Positions 1 to 8,140 of a stretch of 64,000 bases of DNA are shown one piece after another; position 1 is the first letter of the stretch; each line of letters opens with the position of its first letter. The DNA comes from Streptomyces capillispiralis (GTDB lineage: Bacteria > Actinomycetota > Actinomycetes > Streptomycetales > Streptomycetaceae), in contig NZ_VIWV01000001.1 in assembly GCF_007829875.1 (NCBI RefSeq), forward strand, positions 4,496,501-4,560,500, written 5' to 3'. Both the position numbers and the translations under genes were made by a program. The notes under the pieces were generated by a model. It was not told where the DNA came from, did no database searches, and saw nothing but the letters and a program-made list of their open reading frames with translations.

Positions 1-852
1 CTCCTCGGGCTTCGGGCCCTTGGGCTCCGGGCCCTCGGACTCGTCACCGGGTTCGGTGGCCTTGGGCTCGGCCTCCGGGCCGGTGCTCCCGGCTTCGGGT
101 CCGGCGGCCTCGGAGTCGTCGGCGGACTCGCCGTCCTCGGGCTCGGCGCCCTCCGACTCGTCGGCGGCTGCGGGCCCGGTGGCCCCGGAGCCGCCGTCAC
201 GGCCTTCGGAGGACTCCGTACCGCCGGAACCGGCCCCGGGGGCCTCGTCCGCGTCCTTCACCGCCGTGACGGCGTCGTCGTCCTCGGAGCGGCCCTCGTC
301 CTGCGAACCGTCGGGCGCGGACGGCGAACCCTCGCCCGCAGCCTCGCTGTCGCCCTCGCCGTCGGTCCCGCCGCCGTCCGGGGTGTCCTGGGCCTTCACC
401 GCCCCGGTGGCGGCAGCAGCCCGCCCAGGGCCCTCCTGGGCGCCCCCAGGGGCTTCTGAGCCCTTCTCACGGCCCTTGTCGCCCGCGTCCGCGTCCGCGG
501 CGCCCGCCGACGCCTCCTCAGACGCGTCCTCCACCGGGTCCACCGGGTCCGCCGGCTCCGCCGAGCGCACCCACGAGGCCACCGCCTCGTTCAGCCGACC
601 GTCACCCTGCGCAGCAGAATCGTCACGCTTGGCGGAGGGCTCGTCCTCCGCCTCCGCGGCGTCCTCCGTCGCCTCGCGCGCCGACAGCACCCGAGTGGCC
701 GTATCGACGCTCCCTCGGCTGCCGGACGGCGCGCCCTCGCGGGCCACCGCCAACCGAGGATCCCGCTTCTCGGGAACCGGACCCGCGCTCCCCGACGTCG
801 GTTCTGCCGACGACTCGCGCTGCTTCGACCTGTCGGGGGACTCGCCCGCCAC
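1..852 (-). CDS. Probable D-alanyl-D-alanine carboxypeptidase, N-terminal part only
   Basis: This is an open frame of 284 codons that runs off the left edge, so the C-terminus is missing. I chose GTG at 852 because GGAGGAGG lies five bases upstream. The visible part opens VAGESPDRSKQRESS and becomes a long, disordered, acidic Ala/Glu/Gly/Pro/Ser-rich region with no catalytic motif. Streptomyces DacA-type carboxypeptidases that trim peptidoglycan carry exactly this kind of N-terminal tail before one membrane segment and the SxxK peptidase domain. The divergent GPP34 and Scr1/Scr2 neighbours match the context I remember for such a gene in S. coelicolor (SCO4439). The call rests on the N-terminal wording and context because the enzyme domain is outside the window. 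Confidence 0.6.
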   Translation of the reverse strand, partial: MAGESPDRSKQRESSAEPTSGSAGPVPEKRDPRLAVAREGAPSGSRGSVDTATRVLSAREATEDAAEAEDEPSAKRDDSAAQGDGRLNEAVASWVRSAEPADPVDPVEDASEEASAGAADADAGDKGREKGSEAPGGAQEGPGRAAAATGAVKAQDTPDGGGTDGEGDSEAAGEGSPSAPDGSQDEGRSEDDDAVTAVKDADEAPGAGSGGTESSEGRDGGSGATGPAAADESEGAEPEDGESADDSEAAGPEAGSTGPEAEPKATEPGDESEGPEPKGPKPEE

Positions 853-1089
853 CGATGCCTCCTCCATGCGCCGCACGCCCCGCGTGCGCCAACCGAACCG
901 TGAACCGCCGCCCGCCACAACGCTCCACGGCGCTGTCCGAACCATGTACCAGTGTCCTGTGTGCGGGCCTACCCCACGCGGTAGACGAGAACGACATACC
1001 TACTGGTTCCCTTACGAACCGGTCACGCACCCTCGACAGACCAATGTGAGAGGGGTCACCCTGTCATTCATCCACGCGGGGAGGCATGG

Positions 1090-1854
1090 ATGGGCAGGAG
1101 CCGCAGAACACTTCCGGAGGAGCTTCTGCTGCTGGCATTGGACCCGGCCACGGGTACCACTGCGCAGCCGCAGTCGCTCGACCTCGGTCTGGCCGGAGCG
1201 CAGCTAGTGGAGCTGGCGCTGGCCGGACGGATAGCCCCAGACGGGGATCGTATCGCCGTGGTCGTGCCACGGCCGACTGGAGACCCAACACTGGACTGCG
1301 CGTTGGAGTTGCTGCGAAGGCGTGGCGCTCCCGTGCGGGCGGTCCACTGGATCGGCGGGCCGCGTCTCGGGCTCCGCCAGACCTACCTCTCGCATCTGGA
1401 GCGGTGCGGCATGGTGCACGCCGTGGCCGGACAGATGTGCGGGGTGCTGCCGACGACTCGCTACCAGGCGACGGACACCGAGATCAGCCGGGAGATCAGG
1501 GCCCGGCTGGACTCCGCGATCCGCACCGGCGTCCCGCCGGACCCGCGGACCGCGGCGCTCGCCGCACTGGCGCACGCGGTCGGACTCGGCAAGCACCTGT
1601 ACCCGGGGAACGAGGGACGCTCCTCGCGTTCCCGGTTGCGGGACCTGATCCGGCACGACCCCATGGGCGGACTCGTCGCGCACGCCGTGATGGACGTCCA
1701 GAACGGCGTGGCGGCACAGCCGCGCCGCAGCCCCGCCCCGGCGGGCCCGCCAGGCCGGCAGGCCCCCTCCGGCGGCAGGGGCGCACCGGAACCCGCCCGT
1801 GGCGTTCCGGCGCAACCACGCCGCGGATCCATGGCACGCGCCGTCGCCCACTAA
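1090..1854 (+). CDS. GPP34 (GOLPH3-domain) family protein
   Basis: The 254-residue product starts MGRSRRTLPEELLLLALDP and continues with LAGAQLVELALAGRI, the typical opening of the GPP34 fold. In eukaryotes this fold binds phosphatidylinositol-4-phosphate on Golgi membranes. In actinomycetes its role is unknown. The ATG at 1090 follows GGGGAGGC closely. The core ends near residue 205 with DPMGGLVAHAVMDVQ, followed by about 45 residues of Pro/Ala/Arg-rich low-complexity tail. It is divergent from the carboxypeptidase-like gene, with about 240 bases between the two starts that must hold both promoters. A terminator-like hairpin lies downstream. The family assignment is good; the function is open. 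Confidence 0.85.
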   Translation: MGRSRRTLPEELLLLALDPATGTTAQPQSLDLGLAGAQLVELALAGRIAPDGDRIAVVVPRPTGDPTLDCALELLRRRGAPVRAVHWIGGPRLGLRQTYLSHLERCGMVHAVAGQMCGVLPTTRYQATDTEISREIRARLDSAIRTGVPPDPRTAALAALAHAVGLGKHLYPGNEGRSSRSRLRDLIRHDPMGGLVAHAVMDVQNGVAAQPRRSPAPAGPPGRQAPSGGRGAPEPARGVPAQPRRGSMARAVAH

Positions 1855-1930
1855 GCACCACGTCCCCAGGGCGGACGGCACGGCACCATCGGATCCACGG
1901 CACCGCAGACCCGGTCACGGGAGCCGCAGT

Positions 1931-1976
1931 CCGAGCGGGGCGGAGAGAGCACACGGGCTCTCCCCGCCCCGCTCGG
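1931..1976 (+). terminator. GC-rich hairpin after the GPP34 gene
   Basis: CCGAGCGGGGCGGAGAG (1931-1947) pairs with the segment at 1958-1976, with one extra G bulged in the right arm and a 10-base loop. No T-run follows, as is common for Streptomyces terminators. It separates the GPP34 gene from the regulator starting at 2142. Confidence 0.6.
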
Positions 1977-2141
1977 CGTGCCCGAGGCCGGTGTCCGCAC
2001 CCGCCGCGGCGCGGTGAACTGGCGTGTACCCGTCGGATATCCACCGTTTCCCAGCGGTAGCAAGCACCTTGGTGGCAGTCTGCTCAACAGCAGACACGCA
2101 AAGTGGCAAGTACGAGGCACGCAGCCGGAGGTGCACGTCCC

Positions 2142-2999
2142 GTGGCGTCCAATGTCAATCCCACCGTCAGGCGGCGCCGGCTGGGCCAGGAGCTGCGCAG
2201 GCTCCGCGAGCTCAAGGGCATGACGGCCGAGGAGGTGGCGGAGCGGCTGCTGGTGTCGCAGTCGAAGATCAGCCGCCTGGAGAACGGCCGGCGCAGCATC
2301 AGCCAGCGCGACGTCCGCGACCTGTGCGGGGTCTACGAGGTCGAGGACCAGCGGATCGTCGACTCGCTGATGCAGATGGCCAAGGACTCCCGTCAGCAGG
2401 GCTGGTGGCACGCCTTCGGCGACATCCCGTACAGCGTCTACATCGGCCTGGAGACCGACGCCGAGTCGCTGCGGGTCTACGAACCGCAGATCATCACCGG
2501 CCTGTTGCAGACCCGCGCGTACGCCGAGGCCATCATCCGGGGCGGGTCGCCGGAGTCGTCGGAGCAGGACAACGACAAGCGGGTCGAGGTGCGCCTGCGC
2601 CGCCAGAGCCGCATCACCGCCGACAAGGACCCGCTGCGGCTGTGGGTGGTCCTGGACGAGGCCTCGCTGTACCGGGTCGTCGGGAGCCGGCAGGTGATGC
2701 GGGAGCAGTTGGAACACGTCATGGAGCTGTCCCAGCTGCCGCACATCACCGTGCAGGTGCTGCCGTTCGAGGTGGGCGCGCACGCCGGGATCAACGGCCA
2801 GTACTCCATCCTGGAGTTCGCCGACGCGGCGGACTCGAGCGTGGTCTACATCGAGGGCGTGACCAGCGACCTGTACCTGGAGAAGCCGCACGACGTGCAG
2901 AAGTACACGGTGATGTACGAGCACCTGCGGGCCCAGTCGCTGAACGTGGAGCAGTCGCGGCAGCGCGTCGAGCGGCTCGCCAAGGAGTACGCGCGCTGA
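2142..2999 (+). CDS. scr1: Scr1-type helix-turn-helix regulator (XRE + DUF5753)
   Basis: This is a 285-residue regulator. Residues about 10-65 form an XRE/Cro helix-turn-helix (LGQELRRLRELKGMTAEEV, VSQSKISRLENGRRSISQR). The rest is the Scr1 (DUF5753) domain, with IPYSVYIGLETDAESLRVYE, QIITGLLQTRAYAEAI, LPHITVQVLPFEVGAHAG and SVVYIEGVTSDLYLE. I start it at GTG 2142 because GGAGG is 8 bases upstream; the GTG at 2103 has no ribosome site and adds unconserved residues. In S. coelicolor the homologous pair SCO4441/SCO4442 (Scr1/Scr2) affects antibiotic production. The partner DUF397 gene follows at 3226, as expected. Confidence 0.93.
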   Translation: MASNVNPTVRRRRLGQELRRLRELKGMTAEEVAERLLVSQSKISRLENGRRSISQRDVRDLCGVYEVEDQRIVDSLMQMAKDSRQQGWWHAFGDIPYSVYIGLETDAESLRVYEPQIITGLLQTRAYAEAIIRGGSPESSEQDNDKRVEVRLRRQSRITADKDPLRLWVVLDEASLYRVVGSRQVMREQLEHVMELSQLPHITVQVLPFEVGAHAGINGQYSILEFADAADSSVVYIEGVTSDLYLEKPHDVQKYTVMYEHLRAQSLNVEQSRQRVERLAKEYAR

Positions 3000-3225
3000 A
3001 CTCCGGCCGGACGGGGGCGGAATGGTACACCGCTGACAAGCATGACTGGAAGACTCGCCTGGAATATGCCATCCGGTCGAGTGAACGGGCGCTCCGGAAG
3101 AAGAGGGTGGCGAGTAGCGTCGATCACGCCAACCACCAGCGGGGGTTGGCGTAATCCGTTCTGCGGGTCCATGGCGGAATGCGCAGGCCGGTGACAGCGA
3201 CTCAGCATCTGGCTACGGAGCGAAC

Positions 3226-3417
3226 ATGGCAATTCGTCTGGGCGCCACGGAAACGTGGACGACGTCCTCCTACACCAACAACAACGGCGCGTGCGTGATG
3301 GTCAGGTCGACCACGAAGGCGGCGCTGGAGCTCGGGGACACCAAGGTCCCCGAGGGCCCCAAGCTGGCCTTCCCCGCGGCCGCCTGGACCGCATTCGTGG
3401 CCTCGGTCAAGGACTGA
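3226..3417 (+). CDS. scr2: DUF397 (Scr2) protein, partner of the Scr1 regulator
   Basis: The 63-residue DUF397 protein contains WTTSSYTNNNGACVMVRS, then ALELGDTKVPEGPKLAFPAAAWTAFVASVKD, a textbook match over the whole short family length. DUF397 genes nearly always sit next to an XRE/DUF5753 regulator and probably modulate it. Here the 226-base gap is longer than the usual overlap, so this gene may have its own promoter. GGAG lies about 8 bases before the ATG. The terminator at 3458-3494 follows. Confidence 0.93.
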   Translation: MAIRLGATETWTTSSYTNNNGACVMVRSTTKAALELGDTKVPEGPKLAFPAAAWTAFVASVKD

Positions 3418-3457
3418 CCGACCGGACCGGCCGCCGGGCACCGGCACCGCCGACGGG

Positions 3458-3494
3458 GCCCTCTCGACCAGATCGCCGTCCTAGCCGAGAGGGC
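3458..3494. terminator. Convergent terminator between scr2 and the MerR gene
   Basis: GCCCTCTCG (3458-3466) pairs perfectly with CGAGAGGGC (3486-3494) around a 19-base loop. It lies between two convergent genes and could end transcription from both sides. Confidence 0.5.
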
Positions 3495-3513
3495 TCGTCC
3501 GTGGCCTCCCGGC

Positions 3514-4401
3514 TCAGCCCGCCGGGAGCGCCGCCGGACCGTTCCCGGCAGGCGCCACCGGGAAGGCCACGTCACACACCGGGTCCTCGGGACCCGCGGC
3601 CGACCAGTCCGCGAAGTACACCTCCCGGCAGGGCCCCACGGGGGTCAGTCCCTCGGCCGCGATCCACTGCTCCACCGCCTCGAAGGCGGCCAGGATCTGC
3701 GGATGCGCCACCTGCGCCTTGGTGATCCGGGTAAAGGCCAGCCGCCGGGCCGGTTCCACCCGCACCGCCGTCTCCCGGGCCCGCCCCCGCCGTTCGGCCC
3801 ACTCCCGGGCCGCCGCCTCGTCGGCGACCGGCAGGCACGCCTCCGCGGGGCCGTCGCTCTCCATCGACACCTCGGCGTGGTAGGCGACGAACGGCGCCCC
3901 CGTCCCGCCCCCGCACTCCGCGGCCGCCGCCTCCAGCCGCCCCAGCGCCGCCCCGATCCACGCCGGCAACTCGTCCGCCAGCGTGTGCCGCGACTCGGTG
4001 ATCAGCACCTGCTCCGGCACGTCCACCGTCTCGACCACGAACTTCCCGTACATCTCGGAACTCCTCCCGGACAACCGGCCGCGGAGGTACTCGGCGAGCG
4101 TCCGGCGCGCCGCGTGGCGCGCCTCGACGTCCGCCCAGTAGGCGGTCAGCCGTTCGGCCATCGCCGCACCGTCGTCCGCGTCGACGACCTCGGCGATCCG
4201 GGCGAGCGGCATGTCCAGCTGCCGCAACAGCGCGACCAGCCGGGCCCGTTCGACCTGACCGGGCCGGTAGAACCGGTACCCGGTGGCCTCGTCGACCCGC
4301 GCCGGGGCCAGCAGCCCCAGCCGGTCGTACAGCCGCAGTGCCTTGGCCGACAGCCGGGCCCGCGCCGCGAACGCCCCGATGCCGATCAGTTCCTCGTCCA
4401 C
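3514..4401 (-). CDS. MerR-family regulator with GyrI-like effector domain
   Basis: The product has 295 residues. The N-terminal MerR helix-turn-helix reads IGAFAARARLSAKALRLYDR, followed by the wing TGYRFYRPGQVERARLV and a dimerisation helix (residues about 80-118). The C-terminal half (about 125-290) resembles a GyrI-like/effector-binding domain of the BmrR type, which binds hydrophobic small molecules, and includes TPVGPCREVYF. GTG 4401 is chosen because GGAGG lies about 7 bases upstream; a far longer open frame extends beyond it but reads through the peroxidase gene in the wrong frame. The target gene is not obvious. Glutathione peroxidase is the next gene upstream, 80 bases away on the same strand. 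Confidence 0.88.
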   Translation of the reverse strand: MDEELIGIGAFAARARLSAKALRLYDRLGLLAPARVDEATGYRFYRPGQVERARLVALLRQLDMPLARIAEVVDADDGAAMAERLTAYWADVEARHAARRTLAEYLRGRLSGRSSEMYGKFVVETVDVPEQVLITESRHTLADELPAWIGAALGRLEAAAAECGGGTGAPFVAYHAEVSMESDGPAEACLPVADEAAAREWAERRGRARETAVRVEPARRLAFTRITKAQVAHPQILAAFEAVEQWIAAEGLTPVGPCREVYFADWSAAGPEDPVCDVAFPVAPAGNGPAALPAG

Positions 4402-4481
4402 GCCGACATCCTCCGCCGCCGGGCGGACCCTCCGCCCGGCGACGCAGACACTCGCCCCTGCCCCAGGGGCAAGGTCAACGG

Positions 4482-4991
4482 TCAGCCGATCGCCTTCTCC
4501 ACCGCCGCCACGACCTCGGCCGACTCCGGCTCGGTCTGCGGCGAGAAACGGGCCACGACCTCGCCGTCCCGTCCGATCAGGAACTTCTCGAAGTTCCAGC
4601 GGATGTCGCCGCTGTGCCCCTCCGCGTCCGCGAAGCCCACCAGCCGCTCGTACAGCGCGTGCCGGCCCTCCCCGTTGACCTCCACCTTCTCCGTCATCGG
4701 GAAGGTCACCCCGTACGTCGCCGAACAGAACTCGGCGATCTCCTCGCTGGTGCCCGGCTCCTGTCCGAGGAACTGGTTGCAGGGCACGCCGAGCACGGTG
4801 AACCCCCGCTCCGCGTACGTCTCGTGCAGCCGCTCCAGGCCGGCGTACTGCGGCGTCAGACCGCACTTGGAGGCCACGTTCACGACCAGGATCGCCCGGC
4901 CCGCGTACTGGGCCAGCCCGGCGGAACCACCGTTCAGCGCGCCGATCTCGACATCGAGGGGAGAGGTGCCGTTGTTCTCTGCAGTCGTCAT
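4482..4991 (-). CDS. Glutathione peroxidase family thiol peroxidase
   Basis: The 169-residue protein has the hallmark motifs of the family: NVASKCGLTPQY with the peroxidatic Cys43, VPCNQFLGQEPGT with the catalytic Gln, and RWNFEKFLIGRDG with the catalytic Trp. It reduces peroxides, and bacterial Cys-type members usually take electrons from thioredoxin rather than glutathione. Streptomyces uses mycothiol and not glutathione, so the name is historical. The length is normal and there is no signal peptide. It lies 80 bases upstream of the MerR gene on the same strand. Confidence 0.95.
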   Translation of the reverse strand: MTTAENNGTSPLDVEIGALNGGSAGLAQYAGRAILVVNVASKCGLTPQYAGLERLHETYAERGFTVLGVPCNQFLGQEPGTSEEIAEFCSATYGVTFPMTEKVEVNGEGRHALYERLVGFADAEGHSGDIRWNFEKFLIGRDGEVVARFSPQTEPESAEVVAAVEKAIG

Positions 4992-5000
4992 GAGCCGACC

Positions 5001-5990
5001 CTAGGCCCTGGACGTGGCGCCGGCGTGACCGGCCTCGGCCAGTACCTCCCCGGCCGCCGTCCGCACGTACAGCACGGACCGGCCCGCCCGGCCGCACCGC
5101 TCCACCAGCCCCGCCTCCCGCAGCACCCGCAGGTGCCGGCCCACCGAACCCAGCCCCTGCCCGGTCACCGCGACGAGATGGCTGGTGCTCATCGGGGCGC
5201 CCAGCAGCATCAGCACCCGGGCCCGCGCGGCCCCGAGCAGCGCCGCCAGCCCCGCCGGCACGGCCGCCCGGTCCCCGGCACCGGCCAGCGCGCCCGCGCA
5301 CGGGTACACCAGCGCGTACCGGTCCGTGCCCTCCCAGGACACCCAGCCCACCCGCTGCGGCGTCACCGGCACGAACAGCAGCTCCGCCCCGGAGATCTCG
5401 CGCGGCGGGTACTCGTGCGCGTTCACCTGGAGCCGGCTCTCCCCGAGCCACCGCGTCCCCGGCCGCAGAGCGTCCAGCACCGTCGCCCAGCCACCCCGCC
5501 CCACCTGCGCGACCCGGGCGACCACATCGGCCTCCAGCACCCGCCGGCGCCGCGCCCAGTACGGCCGTACGGCCTCACGCCAGACGTGGGTGAGGAGGTC
5601 CGCGGCGCGTACCGCCAGGTCGTCGCGGTCGAGGGCGGCGGGCAGCGGGCCGTGCAGGGCGGTGCGGAGGTGGTCGCGGGCGGTCGCGGGCGGGACCGCG
5701 CGCACCCGGGCCACCTCCTCCTCGAAGCTCTCCCCGCCCCGCGGGGTCGGCGTCAGGAAGTCGGCGATCCAGTCCGTGCCGAGCGCGGCCGGCACCAGCC
5801 GCGCCGTCACCGGATCGGCGGCCAGCCGGGCCCGGTGGGCGGGCAGATGGGCGTCCAGCCAGGCCCGCTCCCCGGGATGCGCCGGCCCCGCCCCGTGCAG
5901 CAGCCGCAGACTCGCGAAGGTCTCGGCGAGCGGCGAGAGCACGAACCGGCTCCCGGCGAGCGTGTCCGCGCTCACCTGCCACCACCCCAC
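5001..5990 (-). CDS. ArsR/SmtB-type repressor with N-terminal DUF5937-like domain
   Basis: This is a 329-residue protein. Residues about 15-240 form an alpha-helical module starting FVLSPLAETFASLRLLH, as in the DUF5937 regulators. The last 90 residues are a winged helix: ARARVLMLLGAPMSTSHLVA, then GSVGRHLRVLREAGLVERCG. GTG 5990 follows GGGGGG; GTG 5975 is an alternative start. It is transcribed away from the MFS gene at 6116, with a palindrome at 6059-6076 between them, so it probably represses that exporter. No metal-binding cysteine cluster of the ArsR kind is visible. Confidence 0.85.
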   Translation of the reverse strand: MGWWQVSADTLAGSRFVLSPLAETFASLRLLHGAGPAHPGERAWLDAHLPAHRARLAADPVTARLVPAALGTDWIADFLTPTPRGGESFEEEVARVRAVPPATARDHLRTALHGPLPAALDRDDLAVRAADLLTHVWREAVRPYWARRRRVLEADVVARVAQVGRGGWATVLDALRPGTRWLGESRLQVNAHEYPPREISGAELLFVPVTPQRVGWVSWEGTDRYALVYPCAGALAGAGDRAAVPAGLAALLGAARARVLMLLGAPMSTSHLVAVTGQGLGSVGRHLRVLREAGLVERCGRAGRSVLYVRTAAGEVLAEAGHAGATSRA

Positions 5991-6058
5991 GACGGTCCCC
6001 CCCCACTGCCCCGTGCCGCGTCCCGGCGCCTCCCCGAACGGGCGCGCCCCGCGCGGAC

Positions 6059-6076
6059 TTTCGCGTCCCCGCGAAA
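6059..6076. promoter_or_regulatory. Candidate operator of the ArsR-type repressor
   Basis: TTTCGCG-TCCC-CGCGAAA is a perfect 7-base inverted repeat in the 125-base gap between the divergent regulator and exporter genes. It lies 40 bases before the exporter start, where bound repressor would block transcription. No experimental support is visible. Confidence 0.45.
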
Positions 6077-6115
6077 CATTAACGACCGTCCCGGCGCCCT
6101 CCCCACACTCCGCTC

Positions 6116-7291
6116 ATGCGCAGCTACCGGGACCTCTTCCGCACCCCCGAGTTCACCCCGCTCTTCCTGTCCTCCGCCGCCCTCACCGCCGCCCAGACGA
6201 TGAGCGGCCTGGCCCTGGCCACCCTGGTCTACCGCCAGACCGCCTCACCGCTGCTGTCCGCGCTGAGCATGTTCGGCCCGTCCCTCGCGCACGTCCTCGG
6301 CGCGTCCCTGTTCCTGTCGGCTGCCGACCGCCTGCCGCCCCGGGCCGCCATCGCCGGCGCGGCACTGTCCTTCGCGGCGGTCACGGCGGTGCTCGCGCTG
6401 CCCGGCCTGCCCGTCGTCGCCGTCTTCGCGATCCTGCTGGTCAAGGGGCTGGTGGCGTCGGTCGGCGGGGGAGTGCGCTGGGGCCTGCTCAACGAGATCC
6501 TGCCCAAGGACGGCTACCTGCTGGGCCGTTCGGTCTTCAACATGATGAACGGGGTCATGCAGATCGCCGGCTACGCGACCGGCGGCGTCCTGGTGGCGTT
6601 CCTCTCCCCGCGGACGTCGCTGCTGCTCGCGGCGGGCCTGTACGCCACGGCCGCCGCCGCTGCCCTCCTCGGCCTGACGCGCCGCCCGCCCCGCGCCACC
6701 GGCCGCCCCTCCGTCCGGGCCACCTGGCGCGCCAACGCCCTGCTCTGGTCCTCCGCGCCCCGCCGCCACGTCTACCTCGGCCTGTGGCTCCCCAACGGTC
6801 TGATCGTCGGCTGCGAGTCCCTCTACGTCTCCTACGCCCCCGACGCCGCCGGCACGCTCTTCGCCTGCGCGGCCCTCGGCATGCTCGCCGGTGACATCAC
6901 GGTCGGCCGGCTGGTGCCGCCACGGCACCGCCGCCGGCTCGCCACCCCGCTGCTGCTGCTCCTGGCCATGCCCTACCTGCCGCTCGCCCTCCACCCGCCG
7001 GTCGCCGTGGCCGCCGTGCTGGTCACCGTGGCCTCGGCCGGCTTCGGCGCGAGCCTGGTCCAGCAGGAACGGCTGATGGACCTCACCCCGTCCGCCCTGT
7101 CGGGCCACGCGCTCGGCCTGCACTCCTCCGGCATGCTCACCCTGCAGGGCGTCTGCGCGGCACTGGCCGGCGGCCTCGCCCAGCTCACCTCCCCGGCCGC
7201 CGCGATGACGGCGCTGGCGGTGGCGTCGGTCGCGGCGACCCTGCTCCTGGCGGCCACCGCGCCCGGCCGCCGGGCAGCGGTGCCGGCGTGA
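6116..7291 (+). CDS. MFS transporter, probable 12-segment exporter
   Basis: The 391-residue integral membrane protein has about 12 hydrophobic helices and resembles the MFS_1 / enterobactin-exporter-like group (YRDLFRTPEFTPLFLSSAALTAAQTMSGLALATLVY). It includes a motif-A-like loop after helix 2 (AADRLPPRAAIAG) and VQQERLMDLTPSALSGHALGLHSSG late in the protein. It is divergent from the DUF5937/ArsR gene, which probably controls it. The ATG has no clear ribosome site. The substrate is unknown. A strong bidirectional terminator follows. Confidence 0.85.
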   Translation: MRSYRDLFRTPEFTPLFLSSAALTAAQTMSGLALATLVYRQTASPLLSALSMFGPSLAHVLGASLFLSAADRLPPRAAIAGAALSFAAVTAVLALPGLPVVAVFAILLVKGLVASVGGGVRWGLLNEILPKDGYLLGRSVFNMMNGVMQIAGYATGGVLVAFLSPRTSLLLAAGLYATAAAAALLGLTRRPPRATGRPSVRATWRANALLWSSAPRRHVYLGLWLPNGLIVGCESLYVSYAPDAAGTLFACAALGMLAGDITVGRLVPPRHRRRLATPLLLLLAMPYLPLALHPPVAVAAVLVTVASAGFGASLVQQERLMDLTPSALSGHALGLHSSGMLTLQGVCAALAGGLAQLTSPAAAMTALAVASVAATLLLAATAPGRRAAVPA

Positions 7292-7363
7292 GCGGCGGGG
7301 CCGGACCGTCCTGCCCGCCCACCCCTCGCCCGGATCCGGCGCCCACGAAGGCGCTGCATGCGG

Positions 7364-7404
7364 AGGCGCTGCATGCGGAGGTGGTGCCTCCGTATGCAGC
7401 GCCT
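7364..7404. terminator. Bidirectional terminator with a duplicated arm
   Basis: A 17-base arm (7364-7380) pairs with 7388-7404 around a 7-base loop with one G-T wobble. The left arm core GCGCTGCATGCGGAG occurs twice in tandem (7351-7365 and 7366-7380), so two alternative hairpins can form. The right arm overlaps the stop codon of the minus-strand gene. Confidence 0.75.
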
Positions 7405-8113
7405 ACGTGTCCGACTCCTCGGGATCCGGCTCCTCCGGATCCTCGCCCTCCACCAGCCGTTCCGCGATGTCGTCCGCCCACGCCTGGGCCCAGCGGCGCA
7501 GTTCCTCGATCGCCGGGGCGTCCAGCCCGTGGGCGCGGAACCCGGCGTCGTCGAGCCACTCCGTGCCGGTCAGCCGGGACTCAAGCTCGGTGAGGTCGAA
7601 GGTGTCCGGGGCATGGCGGCGCCCCAGCTCCTCCAGCTCCGGATGGCTCCACCACCGGGACGCGGCGTGGACGTCGACGAGGTCACGGGGCAGCCCGCGG
7701 TCCGCCAGTGCCCGTACCGTCGTCCCGACGAGATCCTCCAGGGAGAGCGCCGGACCGGCCTCCGTCACCACCGGCGGGCGCCACAGCACCTCCTTGCGGA
7801 GGTCGACCCGGAACTCCGCGCCGGAGGCGGGGTCGCCGACGGTCAGCCGCGCGGCCAGCGGATCGGCCTCCGGGCCCTCGACCGTCCAGCCGCGCCCCTC
7901 CAGCCCGGCCCGCACCGCCTCGGCGATCTCCGCCATGGCCGCGGGATGCTCGGTGGCCAGGTCCACGCCCCGGCTGAGCCGGGCGTCCACCAGCCGGTGC
8001 GCCCGCACGGCCGCACCGCCGGCGAGGACCAGGCCGTACGGCGTCCCGGCGGCGAGCAGATCGCCCGACAGCCGCTCATGCACGGCGTCCGCGCCGACCG
8101 GAGGTGAGGCCAT
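7403..8113 (-). CDS. AbiEii/AbiGii-like nucleotidyltransferase family protein
   Basis: The 236-residue protein has the opening of the AbiEii-type nucleotidyltransferase fold: GLVLAGGAAVRAHRLVDARLSRGVDLATEHP. In active members the segment after the Gly-Gly helix carries Asp-x-Asp for metal and nucleotide binding. Here it reads S47-R-G-V-D51-L, so the first Asp is Gly49. The C-terminal third (RDLVDVHAASRWWSHPELEELG and after) is typical of the family. AbiEii toxins normally pair with an AbiEi antitoxin, and no such gene is next to it. It may therefore be a housekeeping offshoot or an inactive enzyme. The stop overlaps the shared terminator, and the methyltransferase gene lies 27 bases upstream. 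Confidence 0.7.
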   Translation of the reverse strand: MASPPVGADAVHERLSGDLLAAGTPYGLVLAGGAAVRAHRLVDARLSRGVDLATEHPAAMAEIAEAVRAGLEGRGWTVEGPEADPLAARLTVGDPASGAEFRVDLRKEVLWRPPVVTEAGPALSLEDLVGTTVRALADRGLPRDLVDVHAASRWWSHPELEELGRRHAPDTFDLTELESRLTGTEWLDDAGFRAHGLDAPAIEELRRWAQAWADDIAERLVEGEDPEEPDPEESDT

Positions 8114-8140
8114 GCCCCGATTATCGCCCGCGCCGGCGGA

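Noticed and set aside
20..1207. Long plus-strand open frame rich in Ser, Pro and Ala
   Set aside because: It is the antisense shadow of the minus-strand carboxypeptidase-like gene. It has no ribosome site, and third-position bias fits the minus strand.
4402..5451. N-terminal extension of the MerR frame
   Set aside because: It runs through the glutathione peroxidase gene in a different frame and has no conserved sequence before GTG 4401.
4338..6203. 621-codon plus-strand open frame
   Set aside because: It lies opposite the peroxidase and ArsR genes, has no domain pattern and arises from the high GC content.
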